From contig CM037838.1 of NCBI GenBank assembly GCA_021234535.1, positions 25,025,969 through 25,089,968 on the forward strand: a DNA stretch of 64,000 bases, given 5' to 3'. Positions 48,621 to 61,794 of the stretch are shown here, in pieces. Each line of letters opens with the position of its first letter. The stretch's first letter is position 1. Source of the DNA: Stichopus chloronotus (lineage: Eukaryota > Echinodermata > Holothuroidea > Aspidochirotida > Stichopodidae). The position numbers and the translations under genes were made by a program. Under the pieces are notes generated by a model. That model saw only the letters and a list, made by a program, of their open reading frames with translations, had not been told where the DNA came from and ran no database searches.

Positions 48621-50541
48621 CTGGATTGAGTGTGAAAAAAGAAAATCCAGTCAAAACCATTAATGTTTGTCTCTCCCGTTTTGGTAAAGTAAACCTAAAT
48701 ATGAGCAAATTCTTGTTTGTACACACTATTAAAGCAAACCTAGTATTAATCATTGGTCCACAAGACAGAGATGCTTCACTGCTTTGAATCGATCACCGCA
48801 GCTAAATAGACATGAGATACCACATCGTCTGTAAGATGGGGAAGACTTGGAGCAAGGAGGTTCTACAAGGACCTCCTTGCTTGGAGCAAGTCAATATGAC
48901 AGCTAACTGATTTCCTTTTACTGTCTAGCAAATCAAGCACAGTTTTCTTTTCAAGAATCCCCCTCATCTAACTCGAGAGACAAATCCCAGGTAAATTTCT
49001 TCTGATGCTTGTTTCACACGTAATACTGTTCAAGTTTTTAAGAATCTCACTATTTCATTGACAACATGCTCTGCCACTTTCCTTTCATTATGACAAAACA
49101 CAGTGAATGTTCAATCTTACTAATTTACATCACTAAACAATTTACATAACTTCATTTACATAATACATGACAATTATTTTTCAGCCTGAACAGCACCAGC
49201 GAGGGGATTTTCAGACGATGATGTTTTAAAACTAAGGCAAGAATGTTACTTTTTTCTTTAATTCCAGAAGGTTTTGACAAGAATCATCTTGTTTATCACA
49301 GAGATATCCTTCTCAGGTTTGTTCTCTTCAGCTACTTGATGAAAAATACCCCTTGAAATGACAACATGTTGACATCTAGAAGATAATCTAGCAAAATATA
49401 TCCATCGATATTCCCTTGAAATAAATTGAGCAGACCTTGCAACTATCACTTCTATAACTATGAGCAAGATTATACAGCACTTCTACTTGAATGCCTTTGT
49501 ATCGTATGAAGTGCTATCCTCGCAAGCACAGCGTTACATGACATTCTTACCATTTGTTTTTACAGTAAGGAGAATTAAAAATGTTCTGTGAGAAAAGTAT
49601 TAAATCTACGCATGTCTATGCAGTCTGTCCCCGTGCATGAGCCTGAAAAGGGGAAGTGGCCTAAATTTCAAGCAAAAAAAAAAAAGAGAGAAAAAGAGAG
49701 CTTAATAATTTCCTTTAGTCAATTATTGCCAGTGGCACTCTGAGCAGAAGCAAATATATCAGGATCAACTGATCTCCCATAATGTTCGCTTAAACCAGTA
49801 CAGTACCTTTGAGTCCCTTCAGTTTCTCCACAAAGATACAAACTATCTTTGTGGATGTATCTGGTGACAGAATTCTGAATTTTCTGCTTCAGACCACACA
49901 AGAAAGCACCCCACAAAGATTATCAGATCGATTAACACTTTAAATCCCTTAATTGAGAGAGACAACTGCTGTTCAAACTTTTCCATTTAGGGGAAAAGAA
50001 CCAGAGTTAAGGAAACTTTTGGGTTCCAAGTGTGTTTTTTGTCACACTGTTTGTGTATTTCTGCCAAACTGGTGCCTATGATGTCTGTGTCTACTCGTAA
50101 TATTTGTGAGGTACAATGTCAATTATTCTATCATTGAAATAATAGTGCACTGAAATGAGACTGGCCACACGCCTGAACTGGCACAGTACTACCATCTATG
50201 AAGAGATTAAACATGAGATGAGGGAAGGCAGAAGGGGGTTGGGGGGGTGGGTGAGGACATGCTTTGAGGGATCACCACAATTCTACTGCTATTTCAATGC
50301 AACCCAATTCAAGTAAAGTTGTGTTCAATGTATTGAGTGATAAGTACTGTTTGTACAGTATGCAACACATTCTTAGAAATGAAGGTCCTTGGAGTTGCTA
50401 TGATTAGGCAAATCGTAATATGTACATGAAGTGCCCAGTTACATTGTAACCAAATATCTAGAATGGAGCAGTATAGAATAACTCTAATGAAGCTGCAACT
50501 CTGTCTAGATGTACAGGTACTACATATGGATGCCACTGTAC
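48621..50541 (-). other. EVI5: EVI5 intron (1.9 kb)
   Basis: Intron between the first and second repeat exons. Apart from the inverted repeat at 48851-48881 and a G-run patch near 50231-50251, nothing was recognised. Confidence 0.8.
48851..48881 (+). other. Perfect 11-bp inverted repeat nested in a direct repeat
   Basis: AGCAAGGAGGT and ACCTCCTTGCT enclose a 9-nt loop (TCTACAAGG). The 11-mer CTTGGAGCAAG also occurs as a direct repeat at 48846-48856 and 48880-48890. The origin may be a templated repair event or a small foldback insertion. Confidence 0.7.
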
Positions 50542-50694
50542 CTCTTCCAGGTCTTGTATCTTTTCCGTCAGCTCCTTGAGGCTCTCAGTGGTCTCTGCCT
50601 CTCGCAGCCTGACAGCTATGAGTTCCTCCTGGAGGGCTACGATGATGGCCTCTGCTTCTTTGTCCAAGATGGTGCTGTTCGAACTGCTTTTGGC
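50542..50694 (-). CDS. EVI5: EVI5 coiled-coil exon with LREAE repeat (first repeat in window)
   Basis: 153 bp, 51 codons, phase 0 at both ends. A Ser/Asn-rich linker (A-K-S-S-S-N-S-T) leads to A-E-A-I-I-V and then LQEELIAVRLREAETTESLK, ending D-L-E-E. The acceptor follows eight T residues (TTTTTTTTCTAG); the donor is GAG|GTACAG. It corresponds to the vertebrate EVI5 block with LEKELVQARLSEAE, upstream of which come the basic coiled coil and TBC domain, not found in this window. The first complete EVI5 exon in the window lies here; everything N-terminal must be beyond 64000 unless an exon was missed. Confidence 0.88.
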
Positions 50695-51477
50695 CTAGAA
50701 AAAAAACATCGCAAAAAGTATGAGACAATTGGTTAAGTTAGAACGGGAATACAGCAGCTGACCCTTGAGAGGACTTTTTTTTCAATGGGTATGCATTTCA
50801 TTTATTCATCTGCATATAGCAATGTTTCTTTGGTGCAGATACAGATGGAAGGAAGAAGATAGTGATTCATGAAGACCAAGGAGGAGAAGGAAACAGAGGA
50901 GTTCAGGGTAGGGATTAATGCTTTGAAAGGTGAAAAGGGAAAGGCAGAGGGCAGAAGAGGAAATGGAAGGATAGAGTGACAGGATAAAGGATAGAGGAAC
51001 AAGATAAAAATATGAAGGTACAGAGACAAACATATGACTTGAAGAGATAAAGATTAACTGATTTTCACCTTCCACAGGACACTGCTTGTGGGGGTTTTAA
51101 TACCATATTTATAACACTCCTGTTTACTACTTACTGTGATACCTGTATATGAAACACAGAACACATATGCAAAAGACCTGTTATGTAGAAGTTAGTGAGT
51201 CTCCTACAGATCTTGCTTGACGTAATGATGCATAGGAACATCATTTTGTTCAAATAAACACACATGTATGTCACATTAGGAAGACCTTTTAAAACCAGTC
51301 ATGCAACATTCATAGGCCTACATAGTAACCTCTTGAATTTACAGGACCGTGTACAACATATTTACCATGTCTCATTCAGTGCAAATTATCCATCTATAGT
51401 AGACAGCAAATAAATCACATACAGTATAAACACGGGATGTTTGACAGTTGAAGAGTGTCAGGGAAATAGTGTACAAT

Positions 51478-51546
51478 GATGATGAAGATGGTGATGATGA
51501 TGACGATGAAGTTGACATGATAATGATGATGATGGTGATAACGATG
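51478..51546 (+). repeat. (GAT)n imperfect trinucleotide repeat
   Basis: GATGAT units interrupted by GAA, GGT, GAC and AAT over about 69 bp. In frame it would read acidic D/E, but it lies in intron with no splice sites that would include it. Confidence 0.9.
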
Positions 51547-54500
51547 AAATGAAGTCTTCATCAAGAAACGGAAAACTGATTCAACAACACAATATAATTG
51601 ACATCACAAAGAGCAACTTTATAACATGTCATCATGCTAGCACATATTAAAACTTCAATGATATCCTTTCAAATCATTACATTACATACAGTGCTTTTGT
51701 TAAATGATGCAATCTTAACTTCAAATTTTCTGCTAAATAAAAAACTATCTAGTTTTTTGAAAATATTGAGTCACCCACAGAAATGAAACTGAAGCACTCA
51801 GAGGATGCTGAATACGGTAAGTTGAACAAACAAAATATTTGTACCCTTTGGGAGAATGCTTGAGCACACTTGTGGCTCACCAAAGACACCTGCATAAATT
51901 AATGGTTGTGAGTCATAGGCATGGCTGTGTACAGCCATTTTACATGCAAAGAATTTCTCTACTCGCGCAAGGCACTGACTGGGCAGCTGCCGATGCTGCT
52001 GCAGCGCTCGAATGACAGAATGAGACAATAAACCCTGGCTAATATTCTCAGTTTCCTTCACTTTTGGCTTAAAGCATGTATATATATATACATGTATCTT
52101 GCTAACTTTTGACGAACGATTTGCATTTGAGCGGCGAATGGAGTATTATCCTTGACTCAACTGACTAAAAAAAATGTGCACATATGAAAATACAGTATGC
52201 AGACTCATGATTGATTTGCAAGATAAAAAATGGAGTACATAGCCTAAGACAATAAAATCACAACACAACAGTACCTGTAGATACTTGTACACTGAGATGC
52301 AACCACTATATACTTTACACAGAGATGTGCAGCCACCACAGAGAGGGATATGGAGAGTATTCCTACAGTACCAGTTGTTGACATAAATTGTGACTCTAAA
52401 TCTGCAGTGTGAGGGCATCAATCTTGGCTTAATGCATCATCACAATTACTCAACAAATACCATCGGTATTACAATGATTGCAGGCCCTATCCAACCAATG
52501 CTCTTAACAAGGCAAACTCAACATGCTCATGACGTAGTTCTTCCTGTTCTAAAACTGTACATTTTTGTAGAAAAGTACATATATTAGCAAATGCCTCATG
52601 TTTTCTACAACTCTGTAAGCCCACTAAATAAGCTCATACTGTACCATGAGCTGAAAGACCTCTGTCACAAGACACGATACAGAATCTTCATTCAGTCCTT
52701 ATGAAGTTCAGGGATCAGACTGACAGCAAATTACTGTGAGTCTACAAATGTTTTCAAGTTACATGTAGTTAAGTGTTCTGTTTTTTTTTTCCTTTCAGAG
52801 GGGCACCCTGTTTCTCCATTTAAGTTTTGGGTACACATATGTTCCGTCGGGTACCTAAAATAGCCTAGTCTACTGTAGTTGCCTAAAGGAATACCTTGTG
52901 ACAAAATCAAATGGTGAAAAATTCTATGCATATTGGATGCCAGGATTACAGGTAAACTTCTTTAACTTAGAACAATATATACTATAAACTTTATTCCAGA
53001 TATACAGTATGTCATCAATAGCATCTTTTTTTCTATGCACACATGACATCTTTTGTGACATATTTATATTGCCTATACAGTCAAGAGCTGTACTATTGTA
53101 TATCTACATGCATATGGACATGAATTCCTCATATCAGAATATGACCAGGATTAAGACTTCCTTGGGAAACATCTATAAAACCTGTTGGCAATCTCTAACC
53201 TTCATGGCATGCAGATTTCACATGATATGCATACTGTACCATGATATGACAAAGCAAAAAACTCTCATTGTGTAGCTTACAGGATGCAAACCGCAAAGTC
53301 ATAATAAGTCAGTGTTGAAGTGTAATACTGTTTTCATAAAAACAAATTTTAGCACTGCTCTTGACCTGGGCCTATTATCCTCACAGAACCTGAAGCAGTC
53401 AGCCGTATCCAAGACACACTTGGCTAATATGCATGGAACATGACTCCATTCAGCACATACTGTACATTCTGTATACAGGTTGAAATCTTTATTGTACAGT
53501 AGGAATAGATATTAAGCCACACATGCACTCTGCACAATGTGCAAAATCTAATCTACAGTATCTACACTACGAGGAAAGTACAGAGAAGCCAACTTGGTTT
53601 AAAATACTGTAGAGAAAATCAACCGCCATTTGAGAATGGCATACTTGAATTTTGAACTTTACAAGACTATTCTTACATTTTAATAACTCTCATTTCAATT
53701 TTCAAGGGCTCAATCATGCAAGTACAGAATATAATCTTTCCCACTTGCTTCAGGCCAATAAAGAAAATTTCTACATGAAAAAACTAGAGACAATAATTCA
53801 TTGTTTGTAAGAATGCCTATAACCCTGTAACCATATACAGTATTATCAACCAGAACTGGGATGAATACAATTACTGCGAGCTATGTCCCAAGATTGAATA
53901 TTGTAGGAACATGGAGTTAATAGTAACTCCCAGGTACTGTAGGAAAGGGTGTGCTGTGCAAGTGGAGTGTAACATACCTGTATGCATGTGTGCCAACTGA
54001 GCATGTCTATTAATAAAAGCAGTATACTGTGTATACAGGTAAGGAAGGAAGAACAGTACCTATGCAATTACTCTATCAAGCTGTTCTGCCATTACACACA
54101 AAGTACAGTGTATATGTTTGTTGATAATGGTGTACTTTTCAAATTGTCAGATTCCCAATCTATGGCTTCAGTACCAATGTGACCTCCTTCTGTCTGGGAA
54201 AATCCATGCGATTATGTTTCATACCGACATTATACTGTAAAAAAATATATAGGCAATGTATAACCGGCGGGGTTGACTTAGTTTCCCCAAAAACTACCTG
54301 GCTTGGGAATTCGCTAGCGACATACCTCATATAACCTATGCATTACTGTATTGACTATGGTCTAGAATCTGGAAATTTTGCGTGTGTGTTTGTATCTGGT
54401 CACCACCCTTCTGTAATTGAGGTGCGGGAGTATGCGTTGTGAATTGAAGTGTATCTAGTACCAATGATGAAGGCAGGGGTACAGTATTAATATGCCTTTG

Positions 54501-55900
54501 CTGTAGTCCTCAAATTTATTTATGGTGCTTTACAAAAAAAAAAAAAACTCTAACAAATATTAATACCTCTTCTAAATTGTTTATTACTGGCTGGTAGTGA
54601 CAATTAAAAAAGATTAAAAAAGACAATTAAAGATTTAGATGAGTTAGAGTAGACGACAACATTACAAAACCTTACAAAGTGAGCCATGAACATGCAATGC
54701 AATTGACATGTGTGGAAGATACACAGTACAGAAGCAGCTTCAAATGAATGAGCAATATGAATAATTCATCATACTAAGATTACTTTGGCTTTTATTACTG
54801 TAAAGTATTTCAAAAATGTTCATCAAGAAATGGGGAGGGTTCTCTTAAAGCAAATCTACTATATGTTGTTGGAGAGTACTTTAGAAAGTTAATGAATGCC
54901 ATTCACACACACTGAACACTTAGCAGACAACGCTCCCAGCTTCCCCTCCCTATCAATTCCAATCATGCAACCTGCCAATTTTTAACCAAGCCTCGTCAGT
55001 ATCGAGATGCTCGCTGGGCGATGTATAAGACGACAAATGGATAAACGAAAAGCCCCTGCCTCTGGTACTCCCGCAATCTGTCTCTCGTCAAACTTAACGA
55101 GCAAAGTTACTCCGCAGTGATTGTAGGTAGATGGATAATTAGTCATGATACTGAGTATTAATGTATTGAGGTAAATGGAACAGTCCTGAAGCGGTCTATT
55201 GCCTTAGCATAAGTATGTACCTTTGATCAATGGTCTTATTATGCAGTTGCACAAAACATTGACTTCGTCTGTATCAATACTGGATAGTCACATACACTAC
55301 TCTTTGGTATGTTATAATGCACTGCATATACAGTCAGTGTAACAGCTAGTTGCACATGGTCAACCCACATCTACTGTACTTGTAGTCATAAAGATGTCCA
55401 TCCATGCTAATGATGTGTGACAATGTCGGGCAGATACATTACTGAAGTAGTAACATAACAATTCGACTGCATTACACATACTGCACGGGAACAGTATAGT
55501 GTGGGATGCGGTAACTTACCTCCAAAACAGGAGGATGCAACTACACTATTTGAATCATATTGTATTTAAGATGGTCAGAACATGCATTATAAAGAAAAGG
55601 GTACGTGCCAAGCAAAAAGTGCCCTGACTGACTACCTGTAAGGATTTCAGTAATTACTACCCATTTTAGACATTTCGATCCCTCACCTCCCTAAACTGAA
55701 AGAGAGTTGTGCCAGTCGTGTAGAATCTGTGATTTATATATAAAAACTCAGGAGTGTGAAAACAGTATGCAAATTTGTGACGTCAAAAGATGGACTCCCA
55801 TGATATGTCTTAAGTTAGTCCTTTGTTTATGTACCCTTGACTGTATTTCAAGGACATTTGAGAATTTTATACACCCAGAGGGTTTTATTAAATATCGATA

Positions 55901-55977
55901 TCACTTACCGATGTGAAACTCAGTACTTAAGTTATTAAGAGGCAAAATATATGTACTTATAAGAAATAATGACACTG
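55901..55977 (+). repeat. Diverged tandem repeat, copy 1
   Basis: TCACTTACCGATGTGAAACT, then CAGTA-TTAAGAG-CAAAATATA and an AATAATGACACTG end. A second copy lies at 56025-56092. Confidence 0.75.
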
Positions 55978-56024
55978 TGGGTTCTATTTTGAAGCATGTA
56001 TTTTTATCTTCAAAAACATCAACG

Positions 56025-56092
56025 TCACTTACCAATGTGAAACTCAGTAATTAAGAGACAAAATATACAGACTAAACAAAATGATGACACTG
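56025..56092 (+). repeat. Diverged tandem repeat, copy 2
   Basis: TCACTTACCAATGTGAAACT with the same order of blocks as 55901-55977, missing a short internal piece. Spacing of the copies is about 124 bp. Confidence 0.75.
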
Positions 56093-57367
56093 AGCAACAC
56101 TTTCACGTCATCTTTTTTGCATTATTCTCAAACCTTGAAAAGTCGCATACATCTCAAAAGCCGTTATACTGTAGATATAAACAAAATTCCAACAAATTTT
56201 CACTCAGGGTTTTACTTTGCAACTTCTGCATAAAGACTGCCCTTTTCTAGATGCATGTCACACAACCTTTAAAGCCAAGTATCACAGTAGGCCAGTAGAG
56301 AACCTCACGGAGCTTGAGGCCTTTTAGTAAATTTAGCTCTTTATGTGCAACAGATCTGTCTCAGACATTACTGTTCAGTGTTATTTCTTCACTGGACTCA
56401 CATGAAGTAGTATTTCTATGGCGTTCATGCAGTGTACGTACAATTTACAGATAAAGGGATTATACAGTAGTCACTGAAGAAAATCAGTATTTCATGAACA
56501 TTGGAAATACTTTTATCTCTTTACTGGTAGAAACAACATCTCAACAGCATTTTGTGTAAAGACATTATGGGCTTTGAAAGAAAATATTTATTTCAAAATG
56601 ATACATTGCATTATCAGGAACTTGTGAGACGGTCATGTATATCTTTTGTGTTTCTTTATAATCTTGACTGTCTTAAAAGAAACATTACAAGTAGTAGAGA
56701 TGTGACCTTCATTTCCACAGGGCAATATTACAATTTACCCAGTCTGCCTTTTTCACTAGTGCCAAATTTTAAGGTTAAATGAGGGCTCCAATTTCAAAGG
56801 TCAACTAAGACCTCTTGCAATAATTTGCCACCTTACAAGAAATTTTGGTAAAAATTGGAGCAATTCCTGACCAGAAAAGTTTTTCTTCAAACAACAGGAT
56901 CTTGTGTTATGAACAAGACAATGGCGCAGGGTTTGAAATGCTTGCAGTGGAAAAATATCCTCCTTCGTCTAAGAAACCCTTCAACTGTCAGTAAAATATG
57001 CCTTTCATAACCTTCTACAGGGCCAGTCCAACCCTCTGTAGGCTTACTGCATGCATTGCTGGAGTCTACTTCCAGTGTGTGGAAAATGAGCATTGGCTGT
57101 CTCTAAATGATGGAATTAGTCACATCCTGCAAGACTGACCTGCAATCGTTTCAAAAACATAATTTGAAAACAAAGAAAACCCTACTTCAGACAGTTTGAG
57201 AGGAAATATCATTTGAGGACCAGCTTTACTTCCTCTGTTCAGCTATTCGTCTGTTCTCCTACCAATAATAGAGTGTATATATAATATTATGACACCCCTG
57301 TCTATTCCTGCAGCATGCAATCATAGAACCGTTTGGTATCAATCAGAGGAAATTGAGAGATAATTAC

Positions 57368-57399
57368 AAACACACACACACATACACGCATACACACAT
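57368..57399 (+). repeat. (CA)n microsatellite
   Basis: ACACACACACACA interrupted by TA and GC, about 32 bp. Confidence 0.9.
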
Positions 57400-59632
57400 C
57401 TTTCCAGACAGATGTACATTGCTCTGCATGTAATTCCTATCTTGGAGAGCATGCTGTGGTTGTATTGTCATACATAAAAATGTTACACTGTACACAGGCC
57501 TCCGTTTTAACAAATACAATTTACCCAACTTCAATGGTGGTGTGAACTACTCATTTGAATATAAACAAGAGCATGGTGAAAACTAAGTACCAGTAGGAAT
57601 TGTATAAAGCATGAAAAGTATTCGCAGAATAAGCAGACAGTCTGAAACTAGAAGACACTTACTTCCAAGTGACTCACTTTACTGTAGTACTGTGGGGTAT
57701 TATATTAGTGGGCATCAAATGTGCTTGCGTTGGTTATTTATGGAATATACTTAGGCATTTTAAAATAATAAGTGAGGACTTCCAAGCTGTACAGTATTTG
57801 ACTGTGTTTAGTGATGAAAAACACTAAGAAAAGAATTTGTAATTCAAATTGGGCAGTGTTATCTTTCAATTGGGCAATGTTGTCTACCTTTTTCAGATAT
57901 ATACTGGAACTACAGTACCATTAAAAGAGTAGGCCAGGCAATATTCAAATTATTCTCATAAAGTCCATTATAATGTGAAACTACATGTCAACCAACTTTC
58001 AATCTGCTCCGAATCTTTGTGTACAGATACCAATGACTTGAAACTGCCAAACTCTTTGAATAGACTGACAGAGCCTATAATGTAGAAGTTGCAAAGAGAC
58101 AAGGGACGACAACGTAATGCGTGACTTAAACATCGTCACGCCGAAATTATGGATTAATCACGGGGCTGTCTCGTAGTATCGTCAAATGTGTTGGTATTTC
58201 AATATCTTCGTGGACCAAGTGGGTGTAATTTTTTATGGGGAAATACATTGTATGGTGACTTCGGTCAGTATTGAATTTTGTGACAAGAGTTCTGGGATGA
58301 TTTGGAATATTCTTTGAACCACTTTTGCAAGGGACCATGAGCTGGAACTATTTGCCAGGCTGTTGATAGCAGACAGCTTCCGAGCATAGAATCATGTGCA
58401 CTCAAGTGTTCACATGATAATGAAATACAGATCTGACCCCCCCTTAGGCTACATGGAGTCTGGACCTATGATACACCAGCCAGCACTAACGCATGGCTAT
58501 CAAACGCTGAGCCAGAGGTTCGTCCCTTTGCAGAGGAGAAACACAAATCAGTGTTGACCACACAAGTAGGCCTATGTGTTTTATCGAGAGAAAAATTCCT
58601 GTGAGGAAACAATGCTCAAAATCTGATAACCAGCTCAGTATCGTAAGTACAACAGATGTTGATCTACTGTAACACTGATGGCCACCATGTAGGCTAACCT
58701 AAGTACTCTGGGAACATAGCTGAGGGGGGGAAAAAAGTTCTCAGATCCGAAGAATCCATCAGTAGCCGATACTTGGGAATTTGCGATATACTGTACCTAG
58801 AGGTGCACAAAGGTAAATGAAGGTACGGCATTCGACTGATTTGTTCCAATGGACATATTATCTCAATAATCGTGAGGGCATATATGCAGTTACATTACGT
58901 GCAACACAATTATTGACCACAATATTGCTTCACCTAACCGCAAGTCATTTGTGATGCATCCAGACCTGATTCCCAAGGTCAACTGTGATTGATGTTTCCT
59001 GCAATTTACCAGCCAAGCATCTAGAGCCTATTACGGCTGTATACGAGCACACAATGTCACTACTCTGTTGCAGTTGCCAGTTTCTCGTTCGCAGATTACA
59101 TCTCTGGTAAAGTACCTTCCATCTTCACATAAGTAGAGGGTAGTCTCACTCTCAGATCACTTTATGAAAGTGATCAAACTCAAACAACTGCCATGTTTTG
59201 ACAATAGTTAGTGTCAAATCTGTCAAAAAAGAGACTACAGTGTACAGTATGAACCCATTCTAGTAATAGGTTGAGAGGAGGAGGAGGAGGGACCCAAAAC
59301 TGATGTACAGGCAACCCTCACAAACTGCAGTACCTCTTGATAGATGATAGAGTATATTTTGTCAGTAAATACAACTACTCTGCCTCTTTTTCCTCTTGCA
59401 CCAAGCCCCTCTCTATGTCACATCCATCCTCCCCTTTATCCCGGGCACTATCCTACCAATGCAACACTAAATATTGCCACCGACGCACTCCTGGCACAAC
59501 ACGGTTTTATTGACCACTTGACACTAAGACAATTAGGAACAAAACTTTTCCCCAAACTGCGATAGTAATTAAAATCAAAATATCTCCTCAGGCTGGTTTA
59601 TAAGCTTTCCAAGTTTTGAATTGGCTAAAACA

Positions 59633-59776
59633 CGATGCCACACCAAACAATTATAATACCCTTGTAATCAAAACTGTGCAGTTTTGCACCATTAAATCAA
59701 GATAACGAAGAAGTCAAACACGGGAAAACAGAATGGCGTTTATCACCTACAGACTAACTATGCAAGACAGATGTCC
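59633..59776 (+). repeat. Diverged repeat pair, copy 1
   Basis: Shares blocks with 60207-60345: GATGCCA, ACAA, CCCTTGTAATCAAAA, ACCATT-AATCA-GATA, GAAGAAGTCAA and CAAGACAGATG. The reverse-strand frame is broken by stops in this copy. Confidence 0.6.
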
Positions 59777-60206
59777 CTGTCAGCACTATTTTACACATGT
59801 ACCGTAAGAAAGATTGCAACACTTATTACCATATAGAACACCACTGTCCCTACACCTTTCTATTGAACAAATGTAAATGCTTTTTCAACCTCTCCTAAAA
59901 AAATGCATCAACAATCGCGACAAAAAACATCTTCAGAAAGATTTACCTATATATAGGTGTTTGTTCCTAAGAGTCACTTGACATTTTGTAAAGATTGAAA
60001 ACATACATCACACTTTAGCCTATTTTGTTGAGCATGTTGTTCCTCATTTCTTACATTTGCTTTTCCTTTTCTTGCTCTGTAAAGTGCCATGACATGAGCA
60101 ATTCGGTGGATTTGGCACTTAAGTTATGTTCTGTTACTATACAATACTATACACAGCCAAGGCTTTGCAAGTTTTGTAACTGTATGTACAGTATGTTATT
60201 TACAAC

Positions 60207-60345
60207 ATGATGCCAAAACAAACAACTTACCCTGTAATCAAAAGCACTCTTACACCATTCAATCATGATAGCAAAGAAGTCAAGAACAGGATGACGATAA
60301 TGCGATGATCTTCCGAAGAATTTAATTATCCAAGACAGATGCACC
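60207..60345 (+). repeat. Diverged repeat pair, copy 2
   Basis: Second copy, about 570 bp from the first. On the minus strand this copy is open (reading V-L-D-F-F-A-I-M-I-E-W-C) and is followed at 60230-60229 by a consensus donor GTAAGT. It is thus either an exon-like part of a repeat or a real exon with a decayed duplicate. No family recognised. Confidence 0.55.
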
Positions 60346-61794
60346 ACTGCACAGTTAGTTAAGGCACTTAGTTCATACAACTGCTGTGGCAGTGTACTGT
60401 ACTACTAACACCTGCACAGTTAGTACTGGACAGATACCCTGTGATCCTCACATATGTCTGTCTGTCCTGGATTTTCTGCAAATACTGCTCCAACTTGCTG
60501 TACAAACCCAACAACACAGTCAACACCTGAACTACAATGACTTTTAGGCTCTGTTGCACAAACTGAAGCTGGCCTCCTTGAAACACACAATATTAGACTG
60601 ACTCAAAAAACTTTGCCAAAAAGTCACCGTCAGTAAAAAAAAATAGACAATCCTTTCCACAGACAGAGGGTTTGGTAAAGTTCATTCCACAGAACCTAGA
60701 AGCATTCAACAGCTTCTCCTTGACAGGATACTGTATACTTTCAGAGGTAGTATGACAGGATGGCAATGTATATTATTAATATGTCTCACTACAGGCTGCT
60801 GTTCACTGAACCCGCTATATGCTTGGGGACAACCTTGGTTGACCAAAATAGTCGATTATGACGCAATGGATTATAAATGGAATCACAGCGAAGAAAACAG
60901 TCCAGCAATAACGTCAGATTGTCTGCTGGGTGAATAATTGGATTATTCTCCGGTCATATGCCACCCGCTTGTCCTCTTTTCTTGTTTCGAATTCACCCTA
61001 GGAATTTCCAGTGAGTAGGGAGTCGGATGTCACTCACTTGGTTCAAAAGATGTATAGCGTGCAACAGTCTTCAGTTTCCCTTCTACAGTATACAGAAACA
61101 GCACAGCACAGTGACAGTAATATATGTACCAATTACATAAAGCCCACACAATATAGACAGAGATTGCAGCCCTGACCTCAAACCATGGCACTGGTAAACC
61201 TTTCAGAGCAGCATACATTCTTTTATTATTACTGGTATTCCAGGGAGGTTTAACAGTGCAAGGGGGCAATTTCTTGCTGGTTGTAAATTACAAGTACTTA
61301 CACAATCAGTTGACTATTTGTACAAAGTTATAGGCATGTGGTTATATAGACATAACAGGCTTTAATTTACCATAAAAAAGGGTTTTATTAGTCTCAATGG
61401 CTATATCAGGTCAAAATTACCATTTAATTTCAAATATATTTATTGTTTGCTATGGAGGTCCACAAGTTTACTTTGTCCATGACCCATTACTGATTTAAGT
61501 ATGCTATCTAACTACAAGATCCCAGTTTTTGGAAAGATCTGATACAAGTATGAATTCATCTGTTACTTTTTAAACAACAAAACACAAAAAGACAAAGAAG
61601 GTTCCTTTAAAAAAAAAAAGAACCAAATTTTATTCTAACATCTGTAGTCCCCCTCCCCATGGCAGGATTTCCACCACAAACCATATCCCTCTGTGTATTT
61701 TTTCTTCTTGTAAGCCGTGTGACAGGTCTCACACTCAGTACTCTACTGTACTTGCAGAGCTGCTTGACATTGTGTAACCTACTGTTTCAGAAAC

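Larger units (their letters stand above)
17159..50694 (-). other. EVI5: EVI5/EVI5L-family gene, 3' part (gene span)
   Basis: Seven coding exons, read from 50694 down to the TGA at 17159-17161, encode 51+49+53+49+32+32+50 = 316 residues. The joined product follows the coiled-coil tail of vertebrate EVI5 step by step as I remember that protein: four repeats built on LREAE/LRETE, an NQMTSNQMRRIEEE block matching NQINSNHLRRAEQE, and a final IQELHREVSHLKG matching IAELNHELRCLKG. EVI5 proteins carry an N-terminal TBC domain that stimulates GTP hydrolysis by Rab GTPases (Rab11 and others) and act in endosomal recycling, cytokinesis and cell migration. The TBC exons lie outside the window. Introns are 1.9, 5.5, 7.8, 14.6, 0.4 and 2.5 kb, and all splice in phase 0. 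Confidence 0.9.

Noticed and set aside
51798..52061. Minus-strand frame starting M-K-E-T-E-N, considered as an upstream EVI5 exon
   Set aside because: It does not match the basic coiled coil expected before 50694 and lacks heptads.
60368..60586. Minus-strand frame with KLEQYLQKIQDRQ, considered as an EVI5 coiled-coil exon
   Set aside because: The similarity to a coil is limited to about 15 residues and the rest is hydrophobic; no match to the family order.
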